Below, piece by piece: positions 16,874 to 26,930 of a DNA stretch of 64,000 bases. A program made the position numbers and the translations under genes. Under the pieces are notes generated by a model, which saw only the letters and a program-made list of their open reading frames with translations, was not told the origin of the DNA and searched no databases. Origin of the DNA: Streptomyces sp. A2-16 (GTDB taxonomy: Bacteria > Actinomycetota > Actinomycetes > Streptomycetales > Streptomycetaceae); assembly GCF_018128905.1 (NCBI RefSeq), contig NZ_CP063808.1, positions 1,550,001 through 1,614,000 of the forward strand, written 5' to 3'. Position 1 is the first letter of the stretch; each line of letters opens with the position of its first letter.

Positions 16874-16887
16874 CACGATATATCGTG
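16874..16887. promoter_or_regulatory. palindromic operator candidate upstream of DUF4097-padR
   Basis: CACGATATATCGTG, a perfect 14-bp palindrome about 50 bases upstream of the DUF4097 start, with a related half-site CCATATCG at 16852-16859. AT-rich dyads are the usual PadR targets. Confidence 0.55.
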
Positions 16888-16971
16888 GACGTCGAAAGTC
16901 AAGACACTCTTCCGGGGGGCACGAAGGGCGTAAATATGACCAATCGCCTTGAATCGCCCTAGCGTGTGACC

Positions 16972-17838
16972 ATGCCGACGGAAGCCACCTCCCGCACCGC
17001 TCGCACCGGCCCCGCCCCCGGCGCCCTGCTGCTCTGCCGGGCCGAGCCGGAAGCCGTGGCCCCCGCCGCCCGGCTGCTGCGCGAGCGGATGCTGCTCACG
17101 CGCGCGGGGCAGGGGTGGAGCGTCCTCGTGCCGGAAGGAGGGCCGTGGCAGCGTGGTGAGGAGCCGGTCGACCGCGTCATGACGGGTTGGGCCGGTGCCC
17201 TGGCCGTCGGCGCTCCCTGGCCCGTTCTCGCCCTGTGGTGGGACGCCGACCGCGGCGGCTACACCCTCGCGTCCGGCTTCCGCCGTCCCGTCGGCTACAT
17301 CTGGCTCACCAACGGGACCCCGGCCGGCGAGGACGAGGCCATGCGCACCTTCGCGGCCCGGCTGGGCCTCGACCCGGTCCTGGACGTCCAGTCCCTGGAC
17401 CGGCTCACCGAGCCGGACCCCACCTCCGACGCCCGCGCCCGTCTGCGCGGCCTGCTGGCGGTCCTCACGCGCGTGGGTCTGACACTTCCCGCGGGCCTCG
17501 CTCCCGGCGAACCGGCCGACCGCCTCCACGAGGTGGCCCGGGACCGCGCGGACGCCCACCCGATCGAGGGGGAGGCCCGGACGGTCGAGGGGGAGGTCCG
17601 GACGGAAGCGGTCCACAGCGAGCTCGCAGCGGCCGCGGGCCCTCGCCTCGCCCCGTGGCTCCCGTGGTCCGGCGACCCCAGGGCCCGTGCCCTCGCGCTG
17701 GCCCAGATGGCGGCAGGCCTCCCGCTGGCGGCCTGGGGCCTGCGCCACCGCAGCGGCGGCTGGCTCACGGCGGGGGCGCTGCTGCTGGCGCACGGCGCGC
17801 TCGGGCTGTCGTACGACCTCACGCACCCCCGGGACTGA
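16972..17838 (+). CDS. hypothetical protein with C-terminal membrane segment
   Basis: 288 residues; I do not recognise a family. The N-terminal ~190 residues look globular and cytoplasmic (ALLLCRAEPEAVAPAARLLRERMLLTRAGQGWSVLVPEG). A stretch near residues 195-215 is charged and contains a small duplication (EGEARTVEGEVRTE). The C-terminus has one or two hydrophobic segments (ALAQMAAGLPLAAWGL, LTAGALLLAHGALGLSY). Start ATG 16972; a GTG at 16966 is the alternative. Codon bias is normal for the genome. Confidence 0.7.
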   Translation: MPTEATSRTARTGPAPGALLLCRAEPEAVAPAARLLRERMLLTRAGQGWSVLVPEGGPWQRGEEPVDRVMTGWAGALAVGAPWPVLALWWDADRGGYTLASGFRRPVGYIWLTNGTPAGEDEAMRTFAARLGLDPVLDVQSLDRLTEPDPTSDARARLRGLLAVLTRVGLTLPAGLAPGEPADRLHEVARDRADAHPIEGEARTVEGEVRTEAVHSELAAAAGPRLAPWLPWSGDPRARALALAQMAAGLPLAAWGLRHRSGGWLTAGALLLAHGALGLSYDLTHPRD

Positions 17839-17860
17839 AACCCGGTCCGCGCAGCACAAA

Positions 17861-17882
17861 GGGCGCCCCCGAAGGAGCGCCC
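17861..17882. terminator. terminator between the 17.0-17.8 kb gene and the DUF6104 gene
   Basis: Stem GGGCGC / GCGCCC extended by CC/GG after one mismatch, between two convergent stops. Confidence 0.55.
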
Positions 17883-17895
17883 CGCTGCCCTGCTG

Positions 17896-18075
17896 CTACT
17901 CGTCGTCCTCGTCGTCCAGTCGGGCCAGCCAGGTGGCGAGCCGCTCCACCGGCACCTCGAAGTCGGGATTGAGATCGACGAACGTCCGCAGCTGCTCGGC
18001 CAGCCACTCGAAGGTGACCTCCTCCTCGCCGCGCCGCTTCTCCAGTTCCTCGATGCCACGGTCCGTGAAGTACAT
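17896..18075 (-). CDS. small acidic protein, DUF6104 type
   Basis: 59 residues: MYFTDRGIEELEKRRGEEEVTFEWLAEQL, then FVDLNPDFEVPVERLATWLARLDDEDDE. This matches a small conserved Streptomyces protein usually found just downstream of kgd. It is separated from kgd by a strong hairpin, so it probably has its own promoter in the 90 bases upstream. Function unknown. A longer frame upstream is not supported. Confidence 0.75.
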   Translation of the reverse strand: MYFTDRGIEELEKRRGEEEVTFEWLAEQLRTFVDLNPDFEVPVERLATWLARLDDEDDE

Positions 18076-18104
18076 GCCGTCAAGGATAAGTGCGCTCGAA
18101 ACGG

Positions 18105-18140
18105 CCGGGCCGCACCCCTCGGGAGAGGGATGCGGCCCGG
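18105..18140 (-). terminator. terminator of kgd
   Basis: 16-bp stem (CCGGGCCGCACCCCTC / GAGGGATGCGGCCCGG, one mismatch) with a GGGA tetraloop, 23 bases beyond the kgd stop. Confidence 0.85.
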
Positions 18141-18163
18141 TCACGTACTGCCCGCGTGAGCGG

Positions 18164-21100
18164 TTACGCCTCGAACACCTCACGCACCAGCTGCTCCTGC
18201 TCCGCCTGGTGCCGCTTGGCGGAACCGACGGCCGGGGAGGAGCTGTGCGGGCGGGAGATCCGCCGCAGTCGCTCGCCGTGCGGGATGTCCGCGCCGACCG
18301 CCAGGTCCAGGTGGTCGATCAGGTTGAGGGCGATGAACGGCCAGGCGCCCTGGTTCGCCGGCTCCTCCTGGGCCCACAGGTACTTCTCGGCGTTCGGGTA
18401 CTTGGCGATCTCCGCCTGGAGCTCGGCACCCGGGAGCGGGTACAGGCGCTCGATGCGGATGATCGCCGTGTCCGTGATGCCGCGCTTCTGACGCTCGGCC
18501 TCGAGGTCGTAGTACAGCTTGCCCGCCACGAAGACGACCTTGCGGACCGCGGCGGCGTCCACGGACGTGTCCCCGATGACCGGGCGGAACTGACCCGAGG
18601 TGAACTCCTCCGTCTTCGACGCGGCGGCCTTCAGGCGCAGCATCGACTTCGGGGTGAAGACCACCAGCGGCTTGTGGTGCGGGTTGTGCACCTGCCACCG
18701 CAGGAGGTGGAAGTAGTTCGACGGCAGGGTCGGCATCGCGACCGTCATGTTGTTCTGCGCGCACAGCTGCAGGAAGCGCTCCACGCGGGCCGAGGAGTGG
18801 TCCGGGCCCTGGCCCTCGTAGCCGTGCGGGAGGAGCAGGGTGACGCCGGACGTCTGGCCCCACTTCTGCTCGGCCGCCGAGATGTACTCGTCGACGATCG
18901 TCTGCGCGCCGTTGACGAAGTCGCCGAACTGCGCTTCCCACAGCACGAGCGCGTCGGGGCGGGCCAGCGAGTAGCCGTACTCGAAGCCCATGACCGCGTA
19001 CTCGGACAGCAGGGAGTTGTAGACGTTGTAGCGGGCCTGGTCCTCGTTGAGGTACTGGAGCGGGGTGTACTCCTCGCCCGTCTCGCGGTCGATGAGGACC
19101 GCGTGCCGCTGGCCGAAGGTGCCGCGCTGGGAGTCCTGGCCGGAGAGGCGAACCGGGGTGCCCTCCAGGAGCAGGGAGCCGACGGCCAGCGTCTCGCCCA
19201 TGCCCCAGTCGATCGTGCCGTCCTCGACCATCGACGCCCGGCGCTGCAGCTGCGGCAGCAGACGCGGGTGGACGTGGAAGGTGTCGGGGATGTTGACCTG
19301 GGACTCGGCGATCCGCTTCACGACCTCCGCGGAGATCGCGGTGTTCACGGCGACCGGGAACTCGGCCTGCGGGTCGGAGACGGGACCGGCGGCCGGCTGG
19401 GCCGTGACGGCCTCGCGGACCTCGGTGAAGACCTTCTCCAGCTGGCCCTGGTAGTCCTGCAGGGCCTGCTCGGCCTCTTCCAGGGTGATGTCGCCGCGAC
19501 CGATGAGGGACTCGGTGTACAGCTTGCGCACCGAGCGCTTCTTGTCGATCAGGTCGTACATCAGCGGCTGGGTGAAGGCCGGGTTGTCCGACTCGTTGTG
19601 ACCGCGGCGGCGGTAGCAGATGAGGTCGATCACCACGTCCTTGTTGAACGCCTGGCGGAACTCGAAGGCCAGACGCGCGACACGCACGACCGCCTCCGGG
19701 TCGTCGCCGTTCACGTGGAAGATCGGGGCCTCGATCATGCGGGCCACGTCGGTGGCGTACATCGACGAGCGCGAGGACTCCGGCGCCGCCGTGAAGCCGA
19801 CCTGGTTGTTGATGACGATGTGGACCGTGCCGCCGGTGCGGTAACCCCGCAGCTGCGACATGTTCAGGGTCTCGGCCACCACGCCCTGGCCCGCGAAGGC
19901 CGCGTCGCCGTGCAGGGCGACCGGCAGGACGGTGAAGTCCGTGCCGCCCTTGTTGATGATGTCCTGCTTGGCGCGGACGATGCCCTCGATGACCGGGTCG
20001 ACCGTCTCCAGGTGGGAGGGGTTCGCGGCCAGCGAGACCTTGATCTGCTCGCCGTCCAGGCCGGTGAAGGTGCCCTGGGCGCCCAGGTGGTACTTCACGT
20101 CGCCGGAGCCGTGCATCGACTTCGGGTCGAGGTTGCCCTCGAACTCGCGGAAGATCTGCGCGTACGACTTGCCGACGATGTTCGCGAGGACGTTCAGGCG
20201 GCCGCGGTGGGCCATGCCGATGACGACCTCGTCCAGACGGGACTCGGCGGCCGAGTCGAGGACCGCGTCGAGCAGCGGGATGACGGACTCGCCGCCCTCC
20301 AGGGAGAAGCGCTTCTGGCCGACGTACTTCGTCTGCAGGAAGGTCTCGAAGGCCTCGGCGGCGTTCAGCCGGCGCAGGATGCGCAGCTGCTCCTCGCGCT
20401 CGGGCTTGGTGTGCGAGCGCTCGATGCGGTCCTGGATCCACCTACGCTGCTTCGGGTCCTGGATGTGCATGAACTCGACGCCGGTGGTGCGGCAGTACGA
20501 GTCGCGCAGCACGCCGAGGATGTCGCGCAGCTTCATCAGGGACTTGCCGGCGAAGCCGCCGACCGCGAACTCCCGCTCCAGGTCCCACAGGGTGAGGCCG
20601 TGCTCGGTGATGTCCAGGTCGGGGTGCTTGCGCTGGCGGTACTCCAGCGGGTCGGTGTCGGCCATGACGTGGCCGCGGACCCGGTAGGAGTGGATCAGCT
20701 CGAAGACGCGGGCGGCCTTGGTGACGTCGTCGTCGTGCGAGGCGTCGATGTCCTTGAGCCAGCGGACCGGCTCGTAGGGGATGCGCAGGGCCTCGAAGAT
20801 CTCGTCGTAGAAGCCGTTCTCGCCGAGGAGGTAGTTGGCGACGACGCGCAGGAACTCGCCGGAGGCGGCGCCCTGGATGACCCGGTGGTCGTAGGTCGAC
20901 GTGAGCGTCATGACCTTCGAGATGCCGAGCTTGTTCAGGGTGTCCTGGGAGGTGCCCTGGAACTCCGCCGGGTAGTCCATGGAGCCGACGCCCATGATGA
21001 CCGACTGTCCGGGCATCAGACGCGGCACGGAGTGCACGGTGCCGAGGCCGCCCGGGTTGGTCAGGGAGACCGTGACACCGGAGAAGTCGTCCATCGTCAG

Positions 21101-21967
21101 CTTGCCGTCACGGGCACGGCGGACGATGTCCTCGTAGGCCTGCCAGAACTCGAAGAAGTTCAGCGTCTCGGCCTTCTTGATGCCCGCGACGACCAGCTGG
21201 CGGTCACCGTTGGGCTTCACCAGGTCGATGGCGAGGCCGAAGTTGACGTGCGGCGGCTTGACGAGGGTGGGCTTCCCGTCCTTCTCCGCGTAGTGCCAGT
21301 TCATCGACGGCATGGCCTTGATGGCCTGCACCATCGCGTACCCGATCAGGTGCGTGAAGGAGATCTTCCCGCCCCGGGCGCGCTTGAGGTGGTTGTTGAT
21401 GACGATGCGGTTGTCGAAGAGCAGCTTCACCGGGACCGCGCGCACGGACGTGGCCGTGGGCAGCTCCAGGGAGGCGTTCATGTTCTTCGCGACCGCGGCG
21501 GCGGGACCGCGCAGGGTCACCAGCTCCGGGCCCTCCGCGGAAGCACCGTCGGCGGCCGGCTTCGCGGCGGGCTTCGCAGCCGCGGGCTTGGCGGCCGGAG
21601 CGGCCTGAGCCGGAGCGGCGGCCTTGGCCGGGGCCGGAGCCGCAGCGGCAGGCTTGGCCGCCGGAGCGGCGGCGGGCGCCGGTGCGGGCACCTGAGCCGG
21701 GGCGGCGGCGGCCGGGGCGGCGGACGCGGTGGTGGTCTCCGCGGCCCCCGCGGCCGCGGTACCCGCCGCAGCCGGAGCGGCAGCCCCCGACTTGTAGTCG
21801 GCGAAGAAGTCCCACCAGGCGCGGTCTACCGAATTCGGGTCCTGGAGGTACTGCTGATAGATCTCGTCGACGAGCCACTCGTTCGGGCCGAACGCGGCAG
21901 CGGGGTTCTTGCCCGCTTGGTCTGCGTCGGTCGAGATGCTCGAGTTACTGGGGGACTGTGGCGACAC
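18164..21967 (-). CDS. kgd: multifunctional 2-oxoglutarate decarboxylase/dehydrogenase E1 with fused E2 catalytic domain
   Basis: 1267 residues from the GTG at 21967 (a GTG at 21994 adds nine residues and lacks a ribosome site). Domain order: E1 N-terminal docking segment ([27 protein letters not shown]), an Ala/Pro/Lys-rich linker (~55-145), an E2 acyltransferase core (~150-380) with [17 protein letters not shown], then thiamine-dependent E1 with [16 protein letters not shown], the ThDP region [17 protein letters not shown] and the C-terminal [25 protein letters not shown]. There is no lipoyl domain, as in other actinobacterial Kgd proteins, so the lipoyl group must come from another E2. Catalyses the 2-oxoglutarate step of the TCA cycle. 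In this family GarA-type FHA proteins regulate activity. Confidence 0.95.
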   Translation of the reverse strand: MSPQSPSNSSISTDADQAGKNPAAAFGPNEWLVDEIYQQYLQDPNSVDRAWWDFFADYKSGAAAPAAAGTAAAGAAETTTASAAPAAAAPAQVPAPAPAAAPAAKPAAAAPAPAKAAAPAQAAPAAKPAAAKPAAKPAADGASAEGPELVTLRGPAAAVAKNMNASLELPTATSVRAVPVKLLFDNRIVINNHLKRARGGKISFTHLIGYAMVQAIKAMPSMNWHYAEKDGKPTLVKPPHVNFGLAIDLVKPNGDRQLVVAGIKKAETLNFFEFWQAYEDIVRRARDGKLTMDDFSGVTVSLTNPGGLGTVHSVPRLMPGQSVIMGVGSMDYPAEFQGTSQDTLNKLGISKVMTLTSTYDHRVIQGAASGEFLRVVANYLLGENGFYDEIFEALRIPYEPVRWLKDIDASHDDDVTKAARVFELIHSYRVRGHVMADTDPLEYRQRKHPDLDITEHGLTLWDLEREFAVGGFAGKSLMKLRDILGVLRDSYCRTTGVEFMHIQDPKQRRWIQDRIERSHTKPEREEQLRILRRLNAAEAFETFLQTKYVGQKRFSLEGGESVIPLLDAVLDSAAESRLDEVVIGMAHRGRLNVLANIVGKSYAQIFREFEGNLDPKSMHGSGDVKYHLGAQGTFTGLDGEQIKVSLAANPSHLETVDPVIEGIVRAKQDIINKGGTDFTVLPVALHGDAAFAGQGVVAETLNMSQLRGYRTGGTVHIVINNQVGFTAAPESSRSSMYATDVARMIEAPIFHVNGDDPEAVVRVARLAFEFRQAFNKDVVIDLICYRRRGHNESDNPAFTQPLMYDLIDKKRSVRKLYTESLIGRGDITLEEAEQALQDYQGQLEKVFTEVREAVTAQPAAGPVSDPQAEFPVAVNTAISAEVVKRIAESQVNIPDTFHVHPRLLPQLQRRASMVEDGTIDWGMGETLAVGSLLLEGTPVRLSGQDSQRGTFGQRHAVLIDRETGEEYTPLQYLNEDQARYNVYNSLLSEYAVMGFEYGYSLARPDALVLWEAQFGDFVNGAQTIVDEYISAAEQKWGQTSGVTLLLPHGYEGQGPDHSSARVERFLQLCAQNNMTVAMPTLPSNYFHLLRWQVHNPHHKPLVVFTPKSMLRLKAAASKTEEFTSGQFRPVIGDTSVDAAAVRKVVFVAGKLYYDLEAERQKRGITDTAIIRIERLYPLPGAELQAEIAKYPNAEKYLWAQEEPANQGAWPFIALNLIDHLDLAVGADIPHGERLRRISRPHSSSPAVGSAKRHQAEQEQLVREVFEA

Positions 21968-22259
21968 GGCGGCAACCGCCCTCTTCCGCTTCACAAGGTG
22001 ATGGACAGCGGAAATAAAGGCTACGCCCCCGAGACGGTGAAGGTCAGGCCGGGCCGGTCCATCGTCGTGTAAGTCACATCAAAGAGCGGGTTTCGGGGGT
22101 GAAAATGGCGGGAAACAACCGTGGTTCCGCTGCGTGAACCCGCCTGAGGGAAGGGCCGAGCGGGGCTCTGCGCGACTGCGGCGCGGCCCTCTGCCTGATC
22201 ACACGTGTCCGTCAGCGCGGAACAGAGATGGATCTTGTGGCTCCGCTTCGAACTTTACG

Positions 22260-23366
22260 TCAACTTGGCAGAGATGGAAGTCCCGGAAGGGTGACAAGAA
22301 TCCGGCAGCCCCGCTCGGATTCGGCCACTCCGATCCGGCCGCCGTGCAGATCCACCGCCCACCGGGCGATCGCGAGCCCCAGCCCGGTGCCGCCGTCGCT
22401 GCCCGGACCGTGCGGCCGCATGACCTGGCCGCGGTTGAACCGCTCGAAGACGCGGTGCCACTCGGAGCGCGGAATGCCGGGGCCCTCGTCGAGGACCTCC
22501 AGCTCGAGCGACTCGGGCAGCGACCCGCGCCGCGCCTTGACCGTCACCCGGCCGTGCGCCGGGCTGTGCTTGACCGCGTTGTCGATCAGGTTGGCCACGA
22601 CCTGGTGGATGCGCTCCGGATCGGCGTGCGCGGTCAGCTCCGGCGGCGACACGTCGAGATGCAGATGCACGTCGTTGCGCGTGTGGCTGCCCGATCCGGA
22701 GGCGATGCCCGCGCGCGCGGAGGCGACCATGTTGGCCTCCTTCAGCACGCCCGACAGATACGGCCACACCTCGAAACGGCGCTTCTTCAGCGGTACGACG
22801 CCGTTGTCCAGGCGGGACAGGTCCAGCAGGGTCTCCACCAGCCGGCCGAGCCGCTCGGTCTGCTTCAGGGCCGTGCGCATGGTCTCCGGGTCGGCCTGGG
22901 TGACCCCGTCGACGATGTTCTCCAGCACCGCGCGCAGACCAGCGATGGGTGTGCGCAGCTCGTGGGAGACATTTGCCACAAGTTCCTTGCGCTGGCGTTC
23001 CTGGGCCTCCAGGTCGTCCGCCATGCGGTTGATCGTCTGGGCGAGGTCGCCCAGCTCGTCCCGGCGGTTCTCACGGACCCGGCGGGTGTAGTCGCCGTGC
23101 GAGATGGACCGGGCGACCGCGTTCATGTCGTCCAGGGGCGCGGTGAGCGAATGCGCCACGAACTGCGTGATGAGCAGTGTGGCGATCATCGAGAAGACCG
23201 TGATGAAGCGCAGCTCGGTCGCCGTGCGCATCGCGATCATCATCAGCCCGGTGGTGATGAGGACCGCGATGACGACCAGGGCGCCCAGCTTGGTCTTGAT
23301 CGAGAACGGGCTCACTCCGCCCCAGGGCTCCCTGGGGCTTCTCCGGCCGGCCGGACCCTCGCTCAT
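22260..23366 (-). CDS. sensor histidine kinase with HAMP domain
   Basis: 368 residues. A short cytoplasmic N-terminus, two closely spaced hydrophobic segments (residues ~28-70) with almost no outer loop, HAMP (~70-125), the phospho-acceptor helix ELVANVSHELRTPIAGLRA, and HATPase boxes NLIDNAVKHSP, DEGPGIP and GTGLGLAIARWAVDLHGG. The lack of an extracellular sensor suggests it senses within the membrane or from the cytoplasm. The start overlaps the response-regulator stop by 4 bp (ATGA). It lies directly upstream of kgd on the same strand; a regulatory link is possible but unproven. Confidence 0.93.
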   Translation of the reverse strand: MSEGPAGRRSPREPWGGVSPFSIKTKLGALVVIAVLITTGLMMIAMRTATELRFITVFSMIATLLITQFVAHSLTAPLDDMNAVARSISHGDYTRRVRENRRDELGDLAQTINRMADDLEAQERQRKELVANVSHELRTPIAGLRAVLENIVDGVTQADPETMRTALKQTERLGRLVETLLDLSRLDNGVVPLKKRRFEVWPYLSGVLKEANMVASARAGIASGSGSHTRNDVHLHLDVSPPELTAHADPERIHQVVANLIDNAVKHSPAHGRVTVKARRGSLPESLELEVLDEGPGIPRSEWHRVFERFNRGQVMRPHGPGSDGGTGLGLAIARWAVDLHGGRIGVAESERGCRILVTLPGLPSLPS

Positions 23367-24133
23367 GGCGTCGGCGTCTCCAGGGCGTAGCCCACACCGT
23401 GCACCGTGCGGATCCGCTCGGCGCCGATCTTCCGGCGCAGCGCCTTGATGTGGCTGTCGACGGTCCGGGTGCCCGAGGCGTCCGCCCAGTCCCACACCTC
23501 GGCCAGCAGCTGCTCACGGGAGAGCACCGCGCGCGGGGTGTTCGCCAGGCACACCAGGAGGTCGAACTCGGTGGGCGTCAGATGCACGTCCTCCGAGCGC
23601 ACCCGTACCCGGCGCTGCGCGTGGTCGATCTCCAGCTCGCCGAGCCGGAGAATGCCGGACCGGGGCGTCGCCGCGGCCAGCGCCGCCCGCTCGACCCGCC
23701 GCAGCAGGACGTGGACGCGCGCGGCCAGCTCGCGCATCGAGAACGGCTTGGTCATGTAGTCGTCGGCGCCGACGCCGAGCCCGACCAGCATGTCGGTCTC
23801 GTCGTCCCGCGCGGTGAGCATCATCACCGGCACCGGACGGGCGGCCTGCACGCGACGGCAGACCTCCAGACCGTCGAAGCCGGGCAGCATGATGTCGAGG
23901 ATCAGCAGGTCCGGCTGCCAGGCCTCGGCCGTGTCCACCGCCGACGGACCGTCGACCGCCGTTTGCACGAGGAATCCCTCGGCGCGCAGGCGGGTCGCGA
24001 TGGCGTCGACGATCGTCGGATCGTCCTCGACGACCAGAACCCGGCGCTGTGCGCCCGGGGTAGCCGTCGAACCGTTGTGGGAGGTGTGTGTCTGCTCCAT
24101 CGCCCGCCCCTGGGGAGTGCTTTCCGGAACCAT
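23363..24133 (-). CDS. OmpR/PhoB-type response regulator
   Basis: 256 residues. Receiver domain (~30-145): acidic pocket VEDDP, phosphorylation site LLILDIMLPG, conserved MLTAR and DDYMTKPF. A winged-helix output domain (~160-255) carries LTPTEFDLLVCLA and TVDSHIKALRRKIG. Forms the operon with the HAMP kinase. The ATG at 24133 has AAGGA ten bases upstream; an ATG at 24100 (MEQTHTS) is a good alternative. Confidence 0.94.
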   Translation of the reverse strand: MVPESTPQGRAMEQTHTSHNGSTATPGAQRRVLVVEDDPTIVDAIATRLRAEGFLVQTAVDGPSAVDTAEAWQPDLLILDIMLPGFDGLEVCRRVQAARPVPVMMLTARDDETDMLVGLGVGADDYMTKPFSMRELAARVHVLLRRVERAALAAATPRSGILRLGELEIDHAQRRVRVRSEDVHLTPTEFDLLVCLANTPRAVLSREQLLAEVWDWADASGTRTVDSHIKALRRKIGAERIRTVHGVGYALETPTP

Positions 24134-24223
24134 GTGGGGTGATTCCTTGTCTGCGCATGACTGCGATTGACGCTTGAATGATCGGCGTAGGGAAGCAGAG
24201 TACGGGGAGTCATCACCCCTTTG

Positions 24224-24904
24224 CTATCCAGGTCGGACGGCGAGATGTACGACGTCGGGTACGCCCCGGGCAACGGGGATCTCCTCGGTACGTACCTGCT
24301 GGAACCCGGCATTTGCTAGGGATCCCTCAAATTCCGCAGAGGGTTTCGCGGACCACACGGCCAGTACCCCGCCCGGCTTCAACACCCTTGCGCAGCTTGT
24401 GAGTCCGGTACGCGCGTAGAGGCCGTGGTTGCCGTCCGTGACCGTCCAGTCGGGTCCGTTGTCGATGTCGAGGCACAGCGCGTCAAAAGTGGCGCATGTC
24501 TCATTGACGAATCCGACTAGATCCGTTTCCAGAATGTTCGTCCGGGGATCGGCCAACGCCTCGGCCGAGAGCGCCGACAGCGGACCCGCCCCGCGGTGCC
24601 AGTCGATGATCGCCGGCTCCCGCTCGACGACCGTGATCCGGCCCCAGCGCGGGTTCGCGGCCGCGTGTGCGAGCGAGAAGCCGACGCCGAGACCGCCGAT
24701 GAGGACGTGCGGTTCCGGGCGGTCGTCCAGTGCGCCGAGCGCCGCGTCGACGAGCCTGCGCTCCGAGCGCCCGTCGGAGGTGTCCATCAGGAAGCAGCCG
24801 TTGGCGATGATCTGGAGCAACTCGCCGTGGCGCCGCAGGACGACCTCCCCGTGGGGGCCCTCGCGACGGTCCAGGACTTCGGGAATGTCGTACGAGGTGG
24901 GCAT
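24224..24904 (-). CDS. spermidine-synthase-like methyltransferase-fold protein
   Basis: 226 residues from the ATG at 24904. The nucleotide-binding motif HVLIGGLGVGFSLAHA, the acidic VVEREPAIIDWH and the loop FDALCLDIDNGPDWTV match the SpeE-like family. The typical polyamine-binding residues are not obvious and the N-terminal beta domain is reduced, so aminopropyl transfer is unproven. Monocistronic, divergent from the rhomboid-like gene. Confidence 0.78.
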   Translation of the reverse strand: MPTSYDIPEVLDRREGPHGEVVLRRHGELLQIIANGCFLMDTSDGRSERRLVDAALGALDDRPEPHVLIGGLGVGFSLAHAAANPRWGRITVVEREPAIIDWHRGAGPLSALSAEALADPRTNILETDLVGFVNETCATFDALCLDIDNGPDWTVTDGNHGLYARTGLTSCARVLKPGGVLAVWSAKPSAEFEGSLANAGFQQVRTEEIPVARGVPDVVHLAVRPG

Positions 24905-25029
24905 CGGCCCATCCTGGCAGGGCGGACGGGGCGGGCCGACCGAATTACAGGTTCTTGAGAAGTCGCTGTGAATCGGGTTCAGGGTGGCGCCGGTCACAGA
25001 CAGCGGGTGGGTCGGACGCGAAGGGTGGG

Positions 25030-25878
25030 GTGAAACGGAAGGGGCAGCTCACCTTGGAACGGACCGTGCCACCGGCTCCTTCGGACGCGACCACGCCGGC
25101 CGAGCCCGCCGCGGACGCGTGTCTCCCTGATGTCGCCGGGCTGCTCGACGGCATGCCCCGGCAGCGGAGCGAGGCACCGGCCGCCGACAGGCCGCGGGAA
25201 GCGGCGACGGCCGTCCCGGACCGCCGGTTCCGCGTGCCCCGTGTGTGGCGGCTGCTCCCCACCCCCACCGGGACACCCTTCACCTTCGGCTACGGCGCCG
25301 TCCTGGCCGTCGTCGCGCTGGTCGCCGCGCAGTTGGACCCCGCCCTCGTGCACACCCTGCACCAGGGCTCCAGCACCGATGTGGCACACCTGGTGCGGAC
25401 ACCCGTACTGGTACTGCTCGCCAGCGCGCTGTGGATCGCGGGCGGCATCCTCTCGCCGTACGCCCTGGCCCTGGTGTTCGTCCTCACCGCGCTGGAGCGC
25501 AGGATCGGCGGCGCGCGCACGGCCGGTGTCTTCCTGCTCGGGCATGTCGGGGCGACCCTCGCCACCGAGGTCCCGATCGGCTTCGCGGTCCTGTTCGGGC
25601 ATCTGCCCGCCAGTTCGCTGCACCGCCTCGACTACGGCGTCAGCTTCGGTGTGGCCGCGAGCCTCGGCGCGCTGGCGGGGCTGCTCGGACCGTGGCTGCG
25701 CTGGCCGTTGCTCGCTCTCTTCGGCTGGATGCTGATGGCCGACCTGATCGCGTTCACCGACCCGATGACCGACTGGGGTCATCCGATCGCCCTGGCCATC
25801 GGCGTCGCGACCTGGCCGCTGGTGCGGCGCCGGTACCGCGCCCACCGGCCCGCTGCCGGCCGGCCCGTCGCGGGTTAG
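25030..25878 (+). CDS. rhomboid-like membrane protein
   Basis: 282 residues. About 80 N-terminal residues are cytoplasmic and Pro/Ala-rich, followed by five to six transmembrane segments. The spacing resembles rhomboid (SPYALALVFVLTALERRIGGARTAGVFLLGHVGATLATEVPIGF), but the GxSG catalytic serine motif is not present; the corresponding place reads YGVSFGVAAS. Probably a pseudoprotease or a distant relative. GTG 25030 follows AAGGGTGGG; other starts are possible upstream (24955) and at a TTG further in. Confidence 0.7.
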   Translation: MKRKGQLTLERTVPPAPSDATTPAEPAADACLPDVAGLLDGMPRQRSEAPAADRPREAATAVPDRRFRVPRVWRLLPTPTGTPFTFGYGAVLAVVALVAAQLDPALVHTLHQGSSTDVAHLVRTPVLVLLASALWIAGGILSPYALALVFVLTALERRIGGARTAGVFLLGHVGATLATEVPIGFAVLFGHLPASSLHRLDYGVSFGVAASLGALAGLLGPWLRWPLLALFGWMLMADLIAFTDPMTDWGHPIALAIGVATWPLVRRRYRAHRPAAGRPVAG

Positions 25879-25901
25879 CGGCGGTCGGTCCCGAGTCGGT
25901 G

Positions 25902-26702
25902 TCAGGGGCCTTGCGGGGTCCAGACGTACGGCGTGGTCGTGGTCACCGCGTGGAAGCCGAGCCGGCGCAGGATGGGCGCGCTGTCGTCCGAGGCGTCCAC
26001 GTGCAGATACGTGACCGCGCGGGAGACGGCGAGAGCGGCGCGTACGGCGACCAGGGCACGGTAGATGCCCCTGCCCCGCCACTCGGTGAGCGTGGAGCCG
26101 CCCCACAGGCTCGCGAACTCCGTGCCCGGGCGGAACACCAGCCAGGCGGCGCACACCACTTCGCCGTCCGCCTCGGCGACGTACACCGCGACGTCGTCCG
26201 GCGCGCCGGCGACCCGGCCGATCAGGTCGTCGGCGAGCCGGCTCCAGTCCTGACCCCACACCGCCGACTCCATCGCGGCGATCCGGTGCATGTCGGCGTC
26301 CGCCGTGACACGGCGCAGGGTGACGCCGTCCGGCAGCACGGGCTCCCCGGCGGCCAACTCCGCGGCCCGTCCGACCAGCACCGTCTCCCGTTCCTCGGGC
26401 ACGAAGCCGGCCGCGCCGAGCCGTGCGGGCAGGTCGGCCGGGGTGTCGTGGGAGCGGGTCTTCCACTCGACGGCCTCGCCGCGCGCCGCGAAGAGGTCAC
26501 GCTGGCGCGCGATGAGTTCGTCGAGCGCGTCGCCGTCCACGCCGAGGTCGCGCGGCCCGCTCACGAACCCGCGGAACTGGCCGACGATCCGCAGCAGCGG
26601 GCCGTCCTGCTCGTAGGTCACCCCCGCGGGAGGGGCCGGGGGAGCGCCGCGCATCTGGTCGTCGTAGGCGGAGAGGAGGGGGTGCGTGTCTGCAGTGGTC
26701 AA
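25902..26702 (-). CDS. GNAT family N-acetyltransferase
   Basis: 266 residues. The acetyl-CoA-binding fold is in the C-terminal half: AVYVAEADGEVVCAAWLVF, the pyrophosphate loop LTEWRGRGIYRALVAVRA and YLHVDASDDSAPILRRLGFHAV. The N-terminal half looks like a degenerate first GNAT domain. Substrate unknown. Convergent with the rhomboid-like gene. Confidence 0.85.
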   Translation of the reverse strand: MTTADTHPLLSAYDDQMRGAPPAPPAGVTYEQDGPLLRIVGQFRGFVSGPRDLGVDGDALDELIARQRDLFAARGEAVEWKTRSHDTPADLPARLGAAGFVPEERETVLVGRAAELAAGEPVLPDGVTLRRVTADADMHRIAAMESAVWGQDWSRLADDLIGRVAGAPDDVAVYVAEADGEVVCAAWLVFRPGTEFASLWGGSTLTEWRGRGIYRALVAVRAALAVSRAVTYLHVDASDDSAPILRRLGFHAVTTTTPYVWTPQGP

Positions 26703-26725
26703 GCTCGGTCGGCCTTTCGGTTGTC

Positions 26726-26761
26726 CTGGCTGAACTGGCTGAACTGGCTGAGCCGGCTGCC
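26726..26761. repeat. 9-bp tandem repeat
   Basis: Three CTGGCTGAA/G units plus a degenerate fourth, in the intergenic DNA upstream of the GNAT gene. No function visible. Confidence 0.6.
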
Positions 26762-26930
26762 CTGGCCGTCCTGGTCGTCGTCCCGCAGGGCCGGGAAGAG
26801 AGGGGCGGGGCCGGGTGTTGTCCGTGAGGCAGTCGGTGGGAGCCTCCGCGCGTGCGGGGCGGTCACCGGCGCAGCATGACAGAGGCCGTCCCGGGCCGCC
26901 TCCGGGTTTCCCGCGGGCGGTGACGGACGG

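Noticed and set aside
17687..22072. 1461-codon plus-strand ORF opposite kgd
   Set aside because: Long antisense frame caused by codon bias of kgd. Translation is low-complexity Val/Leu/Arg/Asp with no motif.
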